Assembly: GCF_043641665.1 (NCBI RefSeq)
Contig: NC_092200.1
Span: 193,501 to 257,500, forward strand
Source: Enoplosus armatus
Taxonomy: Eukaryota; Chordata; Actinopteri; Centrarchiformes; Enoplosidae
Direction: 5' to 3'
DNA length: 64,000 nucleotides
This document shows positions 35,930 to 47,400 of the stretch, in pieces; the stretch's first letter is position 1, and each line of letters opens with the position of its first letter. The translations under genes were made by a program, and so were the position numbers. The notes beneath the pieces were generated by a model. It worked only from the letters and a program-made list of their open reading frames with translations, was not told where the DNA came from and made no database searches.

Positions 35930-37305
35930 AACAGAAACCAGTAAACAACTGGAACCAGTGAACAACCTACTGAAACCAGTGAATAACCCACTGAAACCAG
36001 TAAATAACAAAACTGTAACTAGTGGATAACCTACTGACAACAGTGAAGAACCTACTGAAACCAGTGAATAACCCACTGAAACCAGTGAAGAACCAACTGA
36101 AACCAGTAAACAGCCCACTGAAACCAGTGAAGAACCTACTGAAGCCAATGAAGAACCTACTGAAACCAGTGAAGAACCTACTGAAGCCAGTGAAGCACCT
36201 ACTAAAACCAGTGAAGAACCTACTGAAACCAGTGAATAACCCACTGAAACCAGTGAAGAACCCACTGAAGCCAGTGAAGAACCTCCTGAAACCAGTGAAG
36301 AACATACTGAAACCAGTGAAGAACCTACTGAAACCAGTGAAGAACCCACTGAAACCAGTGAAGAACCAACTGAAACCAGTAAACAGCCCACTGAAACCAG
36401 TGAAGAACCTACTGAAGCCAATGAAGAACCTACTGAAACCAGTGAAGAACCTACTGAAGCCAGTGAAGCACCTACTAAAACCAGTGAAGAACCTACTGAA
36501 ACCAGTGAATAACCCACTGAAACCAGTGAAGAACCCACTGAAGCCAGTGAAGAACCTCCTGAAACCAGTGAAGAACATACTGAAACCAGTGAAGAACCTA
36601 CTGAAACCAGTAAACAGCCCACTGAAACCAGTGAAGAACCTACTGAAGCCAGTGAAGAGCCTACTGAAACCAGTGAATAACCTACTAAAAACCAATGAAG
36701 AACCTACTGAAACCAGTAAACAGCCCACTGAAACCAGTGAAGAACCTACTGAAGCCAGTGAATAACCAATTGAAACCAGTAAATAACTAACTGGAACCAG
36801 TAAATAACAAACTTAAACCAGTGAAGAACCTACTGAAACCAGTGAGCAACCTACTGAAACCAGTAAATAGCCCACTGAAACCAGTAAATAACCCACTGAC
36901 ACTAGTGGATAACCAACTGGAACCAGTAAATAACAAACTGAAACCAGTGGAGAAACCTACTGAAACCAGTGGATAACCAACTGAAACCAGTGAATAACCA
37001 ACTGGAACCAGTAAATAACAAACTGAAACCAGTGAAGAACCTACTGAAACCAGTGAGCAACCTACTGAAACTAGTAAATAACCCACTGACACTAGTGGGT
37101 GACCAACTGGAACCAGTAAATAACCCGCTGACACCAGTGGATAACCCACTGGAACCAGTAAATAACAAACTGAAACCAGTGGAGAAACCTACTGAAACCA
37201 GTGGATAACCAACTGAAACCAGTAAATAACCAACTGAAACCAGTAAATAACCAACTGAAACCAGTGGATAACTCACTAAACCAGTGGAGAACCCACTGAA
37301 ACAAT
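35930..37305. repeat. 21-bp minisatellite with 273-bp higher-order unit, upstream of gnal
   Basis: Some 65 units of the type actgaaaccagtgaagaacc t cover 1.37 kb immediately 5' of the gnal start exon. Inside it a block of 13 units (273 bp) is duplicated: the word aagaaccaactgaaaccag recurs at 36,088 and 36,361. Because 21 is divisible by three and few units contain stops, open frames of 120-370 codons run through several frames on both strands. These are not genes. Confidence 0.9.
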
Positions 37306-38600
37306 ATTGAAATAAAAATCAAAGCAGATCTGGAATTAAAAAGTAAATTTAAGTTTCCAGCGGCCATTTTTGTTATATTTTGACTTAAAATAAGCTTTTT
37401 GTGGACATCATAATTACTTGATTTGAACAAAGTTGACATTTTAGACATCGTGCAACCACATCTGCAGTGTTTCAGAAAAGAAAAGAAGGAAATCAAAGAA
37501 AAATGGGAAAGGAAGAAAAAGACAAAGACTTAGTTGATCCTCAGAGGAGAAATTCACAAGTTACAGCAGATACTGTGAAAAAAACTTAAATAAAAGGAAT
37601 TCAATATAATAACAAATAATCACAACTGAGACACAAAAATAGCACAAATCTGAACCCAATCAGAGAAGATTCTACACAGAATTAGGATATACAATCAAAA
37701 TTAAAATCAGATGATGATACTTTTGCATTTTTAAACAGAAATTTGGGTTTCACTTAGAACTAAGTATTTTGTCATCGCAGTACTTCTACTTTTACTTAAA
37801 TAATGGATCTGAATACTTCTTCAACCACTCCTGAAACCAGGGAACCAATTTCTCAGTCTAACAACTTACTGAAACCAGTGAGAATTATTGTTACTATTGA
37901 AACCAGTAAACCCAGAATCCACAGCTGGTCCCAGTTCAGTCCTGGTTGTACCAACCTGCAGCTGTTGGTGATCACTGAGCTGTCGTGTCTCAGCAGGTCC
38001 AGATCAGATCGTCTTTCTGTCCGTCCATTAATGTCCAAAACGGGAAAAAACAGCTCCTCAACCAATCAGCATCCTAGTCTCTCCTCCAGCAGTCCACTTC
38101 AAGTCCAGTTTCAGGTCCAGCTCAGGTCCAGTTTAGGTCCAGTTCTGGGAACTAGTGCTCCTGGTGGTTCTCTGGTGTTTTCTTTTGTTAAACAATGAAG
38201 AGAGGAACACCTGAGCTGCTATCTCTCTCCCTGTCTCTCTACCTGTCTGTCTCTACCTCCCTCCCCCCTCCCCTCATGGTCTCTAATAGCGTCTCATTAG
38301 TCATCTCTGTGTGTTTTCTTTGGGGGATTTTGCTGTTTTTCCTCTCGTGTCAGTTTGCTGCCTGACAACCAGCAGCTGGATTCACAAACACAAACTCCTC
38401 TCCTGGTTTCCTTGGACTCTGTTGGACCAGAACTAGCTCTGGACCAGCACACAGGAGGTCAGAGGTCAGGAGACACTGAAGCAACAGATGTGAATATTTG
38501 GCTGCCAAGAGAAATAAAATCATAACCTGTTAAAATTCTTAACTTCTCACAATTTATGGTGTTTTTATATTTCTGTGTTGAATGGACCAGATACATATAT
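37306..38600. other. gnal upstream region
   Basis: No conserved coding exon is recognised. A piece of the 'aagtac' MITE lies at 37,755-37,830, followed by two stray ctgaaaccag units. A gnal 5' UTR exon and promoter should lie upstream of 35,915 but were not located. The CT-rich tract at 38,220-38,275 is the only distinctive composition. Confidence 0.35.
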
Positions 38601-38605
38601 ACATA

Positions 38606-40063
38606 TATAACTCAAAAAAAGTTAGGGATATTCGGCTTTCAGAATGCACCTAAAATGCACTATAACCTTTACAGGTGAACTTAATTTGACCTTCTCTAAA
38701 CTTTTGAATGCACGTCCAACTGTGCAATGTTTCAGTACTTATTGCATAACATGCTGTTCTCTAACAAGGTGATTAACCGCAAAAATCACAACAAGTGTCT
38801 GATCCATGAAGCGACCACTAAATGTTCTGGTTCAATGACAATTTGTATTTAAATAGTCCTCTTCATCATGCTGTTCACATTTTGACATCATGAGACCAAG
38901 ACGACACCTAACAATCGATCAACAGGACCTGGCCATTGCGAGGCTTCAAACGGGATGTTCTCAGAGGGAAGTTGCCACTGAGCTTAGAGTGTCACAGAGT
39001 GTCATCAGCAGGTTGCAACAGAGACACATAGAGACTGGAAGAGTCACAGAAAGGCATAGAAGTGGACGTCACATCCCATGCTGATGACCGCTTCATTGTG
39101 AACAGTGCCCTGCGGAACCGGATGGTGAATGCCACTCAACTCCAGGTACGTTTAAGGGAGGTGAGAGGCACCCTAGTGTCGCGTCAGACCATTCGAAACC
39201 GCTTACATCAGGTATGGTCTGCGTGCTAGACGAGCTGCAACGGTACCTGCCCACACCACCAGGCACAGGCGTCATCGTCTTGCATGGGCCAGGGAGCATT
39301 TGTGCTGGACGAGGAACCAGTGGGCCTCAGTGCTGTTCTCTGATGAAAGTCGATTCATATTGAGCAGAAATGATGGCCGCCAACGCTGTTGGAGACGTCA
39401 AGGAGAATGCTACGCATCAGCCACCCTTGGAGGTGGTGGTGTTACAGTCTGGGCAGGTGTGTCTAGTCAATACAGAACTGCCCTACACCTTGTGAATGGT
39501 ACTGTGACAAGCCGATACTACCTGAATAACATCATTAATCCAGTCATTGTGCCTCTGCATGAGCAACACAGGCCTGATTTCATCTTCAAGGACGACAATG
39601 CCCCAGCTCATCGAGGTCGCATCATCAGGGAACGGCTGCTGGAGGCTGGGGTACCTCAAATGGAGTGGCCTGCACTTTCTCCAGACCTGAATCCCATAGA
39701 AAACCTAAGGGATCGGCTGAGTCGTCGTGTAGAGGGTCGTAACCCCACACCCCAGAACCTCAATGACCTGAGGGCAGCCCTTCAAGAAGAGTGGAATGCC
39801 ATGCCTCAGCAGACAATAAGTCGACTTGTGAACAGCATGAGACGTCGTTGTCAAGCTGTAATTGATGCTCAAGGACATATGACATTGACATTTTTTGTTG
39901 TGGTATACTCACCACAGAGTAAAAATTGTTTGAGATGAAGAAATTACCATTGCATGCTTCTACTTAAATGCCCTACTTTCATGATATATCACTGTAGCAT
40001 GAACTTTTTACATTTTCCATAAATTTCACCCGAAAGTATATCCCTAACTTTTTGTGAGTAGTG
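38606..40063 (+). mobile_element. Tc1/mariner element 3, decayed
   Basis: The left end ctcaaaaaaagttagggata and right end tatccctaactttttgtgag are inverted repeats, with TA-rich flanks. It carries a broken transposase. It sits between gnal and sycp2l. Confidence 0.85.
38890..39938 (+). pseudogene. Tc1-like transposase, frameshifted
   Basis: The N-terminal part (MRPRRHLTIDQQDLAIARLQ, CSQREVATELRVSQSVISRL) ends at a stop at 39,084. Homology continues in other frames (DDRFIVNSALRNRMVNATQL, about 39,080-39,300). The C-terminal part 39,300-39,938 has the full catalytic set: [29 protein letters not shown]. At least two frameshifts separate the halves. Confidence 0.85.
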
Positions 40064-40113
40064 TGTATATATACATACATATACATATATACACACAGTA
40101 TATATACATATAT

Positions 40114-40165
<52 letters not shown>
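40060..40165. repeat. (TA)n/(CA)n microsatellite
   Basis: Mixed tatata and cacaca runs lie immediately downstream of the Tc1 element. Confidence 0.85.
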
Positions 40166-40171
<6 letters not shown>

Positions 40172-40179
40172 ATATATAC

Positions 40180-40275
40180 GAGTCGGTCTAGACCTGCTCT
40201 ATTCGTAAAGTGTCATGAGATGACTTTTGTTGTGATTTGGCGCTCTATAAATAAAATTGAATTGAATTGAATTCA
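40180..40275 (+). mobile_element. SINE or LINE tail ending in (GAATT)n
   Basis: The words gagtcggtctagacctgctc, gatgacttttgttgtgattt and ggcgctctataaataaaatt, ending gaattgaattgaatt, form a common teleost retroposon 3' end. Confidence 0.6.
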
Positions 40276-40708
40276 CTTTCTGTCCGACCTTCATGGTGTT
40301 CATGGTATTCTATCATTTTAATTGAGATTTTCTTATTGTCTTATTTTCTATTCTATTCAGTATTGTAAACTTCTGCTGTGACACTTCTGTTTCCCTGCAT
40401 GGGATCAATAAAGTTTATCTTAACTTTACAATCTCCATATTCCATATTTACATTTTGTTGCTTTCATTCACTGTGAAAATGTGTAAAATAGTTTTACAAT
40501 TAATATATATATGCACACACATACAGTTTAAGTGTGTCTTGGTGTTGGTTTGTCTTCACCTTGCAGCCCTTTAAAGTCACTGCACTCTGTCGCAGTCAGC
40601 TGTTACCATGGTAACACCCAGATGGTGTAGTCAACAGTATGGTGGAGGTCAAACATGTTTTCTTCTCAACAAAGAAAGTAATTAATGAAATGAACTAATT
40701 TGCTTTGT

Positions 40709-40714
40709 TTTATT
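40709..40714 (-). terminator. Possible sycp2l polyadenylation signal
   Basis: AATAAA on the minus strand, 268 bp beyond the sycp2l stop codon. Confidence 0.4.
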
Positions 40715-40981
40715 TGTTTTTTCTGCCTTCAGAGAAGAAACTAGTCCCTTAACTTTAAGTGCAAACAAAAACTCAAAAATCACTAAACTTTGAACAAAGT
40801 TTGGTGAATGAAGACGATCCGAACTAACATACACAGCGTTCATGTCGGCAGTCCTGAATGTGATCTGTGTTTTATGTTCTAACAGACGAGCACTCAGACG
40901 GGCCGAAACTGGATCACGAAAGTGTGAACATTTGTAAGTCTCTTCCTGATTGGACGACCTCTTCTCTTCTCTTCTCCTTCT

Positions 40982-41426
40982 TCATTGGCTGGACGAATGC
41001 TCCATCCCAGACTCTCCACTTTCCAAAGACTTCAACCTGAGGTGACACAATTATTGGTTTAAGCCAGATCTAAACCAGATCCTGACAGTCTAAACTGGTT
41101 TAAACCTTCATTAACAGGTTCAAAGCAGATCCACACCAGCCCCTATCAGTCTAAACAGGACTGACCTCAGCAGGTGTTCATCACAGAAGGAGCCCAGTCG
41201 CTGCATCTCAGACTGGAAAAAACTCTGAAAGAAAGAGGGACACAGTCAATCCTGGAACCGGTTTAAGGTCTAAACCTGGTCTGATGCACTACGACATTTA
41301 TTCCCTTTGATATTACAACTTTTCTTCATAAGAAATCAAAACTTTTTTCTTGAGCTGTTGCATCTATTTTTCTTTAAATTATGCAACTTCTTTCCCAAAA
41401 TATTGTTCTTCAAATATTCATTATTA

Positions 41427-41457
<31 letters not shown>

Positions 41458-44400
41458 TATGTGTAATTACATTTTTTTCTGGAAATATCTAGTCTTTTCC
41501 TCCAAATATTATGATTTTTTTCTTTGAATTATTACAACTTTTTACTCAACATATTGCAATTTTCTAATCAAACTTTTTTCCTCTAAATACTTAAATATTG
41601 AAATGGCGTGACATCATTTGTTTGCCACCTTGTACGATGTGTTGGGTGACGTTGACCAATAGGAGCACAGAGCTCTCTTCACCTGTAAACATGTCAAACT
41701 GACAACTGTCATTTCTAATAACATTTCATACACAAGTTCAAGTAGTAACAGCAGCAGTACAGTAGTAGTATTACTGTAGTATCTGTCAGTACCAGGATCT
41801 GTGTGTTTATGGAGTTCAGGCTGGTTGAGTTTTCCTGCAGTCGGTTCAGCTGATCAGTGACGCTGTTCTCAAACCTCTGCAGCAACACACACCTGCACAC
41901 ACACACGTTGTCATGTTGAAGACAGAAACAGTCCAAAGTCGTTTCATTGGTCTGCAGCTCCTGATGAACATCATTAAATAATGAATTAACTCTTAAACTT
42001 CCTGTTATTAAAAGTACTCCAGTATCACTTCAGTTCCTATGGACACACAGACAGTTAACCGGCGCTGTTACTCGCTGGTTTTCTGCTGGAAAAAGGTGGA
42101 TTGCTCCCTCTGGGTTTGGGAGGGAGTTGCTGCCTCAAGCGCAGGAGTTCAAGTATCTCGGGGTCTTGTTCACAAATGATGGTAAAATGGAGCGAGAGAT
42201 TGACAGGCGGATGCAGTAATGCAGGCGTTTTACTGGACCGTTGAGGTAAAGGGGGAGCTGAGCTAGAAGGCAAAGCTTTCAAATTTACCACTCGTCTATG
42301 TCCCAACCCTCACCTGTGGTCATGAGCTTTGAGTAATGACCGAAAGAATAAGATCGCAGATACAAGTGGCCGAAATGAGTTTCCTCAGCAGGGTGTCTGA
42401 GCTCTTAGAGAGAAGGTCCCTTTGAAGATTTTCTGGGCACGTCCAACTGGTAGGAGACTCCGGGGTAGACCCAGAACACGCTGGAAGGATAACATATCTC
42501 ATATGGCCTGGGAACGCCTCCGGATCCCCCAGGAGGAGCTGGAAAACGTTGCTGTGGAGAGGGACGTCTGGACTGCTGCCTCCGCGAGCCAGCCCCGGAT
42601 AAGAGGGAGAAAATGAATGGAGTGGGCGGTACCTGTGTTGATGGACAGGTGTGTTGGAGTGGGCGGTACCTGTGTTGATGGACAGGTGTGTTGGAGTAGG
42701 CGGTACCTGTGTTGATGGACAGCTGTAAGCAGTGAAGAGACGTGTTGTTGACACTCTTTTAAAGACAGAAGAACTTCAGTTTCAGCATTCTGCCAGCAGC
42801 CCTAAAAAAACAATTTTCTTGGTTTTTATTTACTGACCCTGGAAGTTATTGATCAGCCAGATAATGTCAATAATCAACAACTGTTTAACTGTGTGTGTAC
42901 TGACAGTGAAGTGTTGTTCTAGTTGTGTTTTGAAGATGTTGAAGGCAGCTGTGATGCCAGATGTCAGGTCTGACTCTGGCTCCGGCTCCACTCCAGACTC
43001 TGTCACAGGCCCCCCCGCCCCCTCAGGTGACCCCTCTGACACCAGGTGAGCAGCAGAACACAATTTAAACACTGAGGCAGGTTCAAAGTGATTCAAATAT
43101 ACTTTAACTTTGAAAGGAATTAAAAACAAAAGAATAGACAACTACCTGCCAGTGGTGAATTAGACTCCTCCCCCTCTGTCTGAGGCTCCGCCCTCCTCTT
43201 CTGGGGAGAGAGAGCCTCAGTTTGGTCTGACAGGTAGCCTTCACATAGAGAAACAATCAGTCTGAATGAATTTACGACTGTGATGAAATTGTGTTTTTAA
43301 TGATGGAGGGAAGAAACAAACAGTCTAGCAGGAGGAAGATCATCATCATCCAGAGAGACGTAGTAAAGTAAAGAAATCAATGAAAAACAGTGAAGAATAA
43401 AAGAAAATTTAAAGACCTGAATCTGGAGCGACTCTCTTCCTGTCGGAACTGAAGACTTCCTGGAAAAATAAACAGAAAACTGGTGGAAAACAAGAAACAG
43501 TTGATGTTTTTTTATTAAGGAATAAAAGAAGAAATGTACCTTTATTAAAGGCGAGCTGCTTCCTCCAAACTCCTCTGTCTGTACCTGAGAGACCTCTAGC
43601 TCCGCCCCCACAGGAACACCTGAGAGACAGACAGGTTCAATCCAGATTAACAGTCTCACCAATTTCAAATTATTATCCTTTAGATTTTCATAAAATTAAA
43701 CATGTTTTTTTATTCTATTTATAGTCGACGTTTCTTCTGCAATAGCCATGCAATGCATTAACATTGTCATTCTATAAAGTAGTTTTCATTGATAGTGGCG
43801 GGGTCCGCCATTCCCACACTGGATTCAAAGGTAATGATGCAGCTTGTAATCCAGTGTTCGTGTTTGTTATTTCATCTGATTAATATCTGGCTCAGTGTTT
43901 CTTGTTCACTCTCCTGCAGCCGTGTCAGAGCTGGATTGGCTTACTGCTAATGCTAACACTTCTACTAATATTACTTCACATTAAAACATTTCAACGAAAA
44001 CAGCCCCCCACCCGTCCTACACCCGTCCTACACAAGACACCCAGACTGAACTACAAACTCTTTGTGGTGGTTTTGTGTCTCCTTGTGGTGGTTTTGTGTC
44101 TCCTTGTGGTGGTTTTGAGTCTCTTTGTTTTTGTTTTGAGTCTCTTTGTAGTCGTTTGATTTACTTTCCAACAAGAAATGTTAAAGAGGAGGTATTATGT
44201 TAATGTCCAGCTCTATATCTGTATTCTGGGACTCCACTAGAGCAGCTTTGCATGATTCACAGATCTAATGAGTCCTTCTTCATCTTATTGTGGCCCTTCA
44301 TGCGGCCCCTCAGTTCACCCTCAGCTCCTGTCTCTTCAAGGCCCGCCTCCATAAAAGCCCACTTTCTTCTGATTGGCCGGCTCCCTGCAGCCCACGAGGG

Positions 44401-47400
44401 GCAGTGAGACGCCTCTGAGCCCTGAGCACAGCGCGCCGGTTCATACTGAGCCGCTGTGGCCGACTGCATGACAGCAACAGTAACTTAGTTTGGAAAATAG
44501 AGACATGAGGACTTAATGGGATGAGACATGAAGTAGGTTGGAAAAACGATAGATGCTGCTGGAGCTGAGTGTTTCTGGGGACTGGGCCTCACTGATTACT
44601 GTACAAACACACAACTGTATTCACTGATTTTGGTGAAACTCCATCATTTGATGGAGAAAATGTTTTCTGGTTTTCCCGCTGATGTCCCCCGGCTGCTCTG
44701 CCTCAACTGTCTGATGGACAGAAAGCTTTAGAAAGTAACTGCTAACGGCTGCTAACTGTAGCTGCCGTTAGCTCAGTTAGCTCTGAGCACCAGGGGAGTG
44801 TCTGTGTTTACACCGCCAGCACAGGAGCTTTGGACCGCCGGGAGGAGGAGGTTTTCAGTCCCGGGCTCAGAGAGTCAGATGGTTAGTCAGCTAGATAAGA
44901 GCACAGATATAGATATATATCTATGGCTAAGAGGACTGCTAGCTGCACAGCTAACTAGCGAACGACAGCTACAGTTAGCAGTAGTTAACGATGACTTTAG
45001 CAACAAGTAAAGCCAACTGTCCATCAAGAAACGAGTAGCAGTAAAGAGCCGTCCTGAGCAGAGCAGCCCAACAACTCAGACAGACTGAGGGGGGAGTGAG
45101 CGGCCCTCTACTTCGCGGCCGTGGTTTGTTTTCTTTCTTCTTGTTCTTCTTCGTGGGCTTGCTGTCACTGCTGTGCCCTGAGCAGATGACCATCCCTGAG
45201 GCTTATTACATAATATGTCTCAAGGAAGTAAGACACGACAAGCGAAGGGAGCGTTCAGAGCAGTCTGCAGACTGAGCTTTCGGCTCACAGAGATTACTTA
45301 CTTTTCCTTATTATTTGGTAACGTTTAATAGGAATATCCAACGTTGTAACACTATGCATGTGACAGCAAATAAGGAAAAGCATAATAGGTCCTCTTTAAC
45401 TCATCACAGAGGTTCTGGTCCAGGGGCCCTGGGTCTTTACTCAAGATGTCCCTTCAGTACTCTACTCCACACTACAGTTTGACTTCCAAACCAACAAAGA
45501 GTCTGACCTGAGTTGTATGCAGGAGTCGAGCGTCTGATCTGATCAAAGATAAACTCGGCTGGGTTTCTGCCTGGAGTCTGAAAACAAGACAAGACCTTTA
45601 ATATTCAAGAGCAAACGACTGATTTAGATTCATGTCAGCTGCTGTTTTTACAGTGTAGCTACCTTCATTACAGAGGAGTCTTCCTCACTGCTCGGAGACG
45701 ACAGAGGCAAAACTAGACGAAAGGCAGGCAGGGAGACAGGCAGGCAGGGAGACAGATAGGCAAGTAGGCAGGCAGCGAGGCAGATAGGCAAGCAGGCAGG
45801 CAGGGAGGCAGGGAGACAGGCAGGCAGGGAGGCAGACAGGGAGACAAACAGGCAGGCAGGGAGGCAGACAGGTAGGCAGGCAGGTAGGCAGGCAGGGAGA
45901 CAGGCAGGTAGGCAGGCAGGGAGACAGGCAGGGAGGCAGGCAGAGAGACAGACAGGCAGGCAGGCAGGGAGACAGACAGGCAGGCAGGCAGGGAGACAAA
46001 CAGGCAGGCAGAGAGACAGGCAGGCAGGAAGACAGACAGGCAGGCATCGTTATGTTTGCATATTAATAGTTTGTTTTTATGTTCTGTCATATTTATTAAA
46101 AAGGATTATGCTATAGCTATGTTTAATTCGAAGTATAGATATTCAGGTTATTGATTGATTGATTATCTGATCAATTATCAGAAATTAACTCCACACAGGC
46201 CAAACTGTGGCAGATTTCTGAATGAAAGTCTTTTTTTGGTTTGTGACATTCGGACGATGCAATATGAACTCTGGACAAATGAATGTTTGTCATTTATTAT
46301 TTGATTCCAGATTTAAAACTGAATGTTAAGATTTAAGGAGTTCATTCACTTTTTATTATTTTAGTGTAAAGCAGACTCACTCTTCAGCTGACTCTTGCTC
46401 TGTGGTTTCTTCCTGTTGTAGGATCTACCATGTTGTTTGGCTGCAGAGGGGGACAGCTGGACCGTACCACCTGTGTCTTGAAGACGGGGGGAACTCTTTA
46501 CTTTCTGTTTGTACAATGAAAGAAAACAGAGGCTGCAGTCAGGTGACGTTTACTGTCTGATTTCTTTATAGTTCTTTATCGTCTTGATCTCCGGAAGCCA
46601 AACTCAAGTCTAAATTAGTGAAGAGTGACGAGTGTCTCTAACTTCCGGTGGTGAGGTGTTACTGGAAACCAGTTTGTCCCAGCTCAGAGTCACTCTGAGG
46701 ACCTTGTAAACCAGTTTCTCCTGTGATCTGTTGTCATGGTTCCAGCTCTGAACGCAAATGAAGATGTTAAATATCTTGGCTGATGTCAGTGACCTCTGAC
46801 CTTTACATACAAGTCACAGCAGAGAGACAGACAGCAGCAGGACACACAGGCAGACAGACAAGTGTACAGACAGACAGGCAGACAGACCCGCAGACAGACA
46901 AATGTACAGACATACAGACAAATGTACAGACAGGCAGAGAGACAGACAAGTGTACAGACAGGCAGACAGACCATGAAGACTCGCCCAGCAGCCTCCTCCA
47001 GCTCTCGGTGGTGTTCAGAGTCAAAGTTCAGTTCCACTGTCTGACCTCTGCTGTTGTGGTGCATAATGGGATTGTTCAGCCGGACACTGAGGACCGTCTC
47101 TGCCCCAGTGCATCCTGGGAAAACACACACAGTCTTACTGTGGTGATGAAAAACTGATCAAAAGCATCAATCAGTCATTTAAAAGAGAAATCAAATATCT
47201 GCACAAAGATTCAAAAGAGAAGAAGTTACCGACCGTCATGTTTCACCTGAAGACTGTAATGATCCACTTCCTCCTTCAGCAGGTGGATGGACCCCCACAG
47301 AAAACCCTGAAAGACACCAAGACTTCACATCAAACATGAAAACACATCAAGAAACACAGAAATTGGATTTTTCAATGCTAAAATAGAACAGGAGATGGGA

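Noticed and set aside
45685..46090. Cys/Leu/Pro-rich open frames of 120-125 codons
   Set aside because: By-product of the (CAGG/GACA) tandem repeat.
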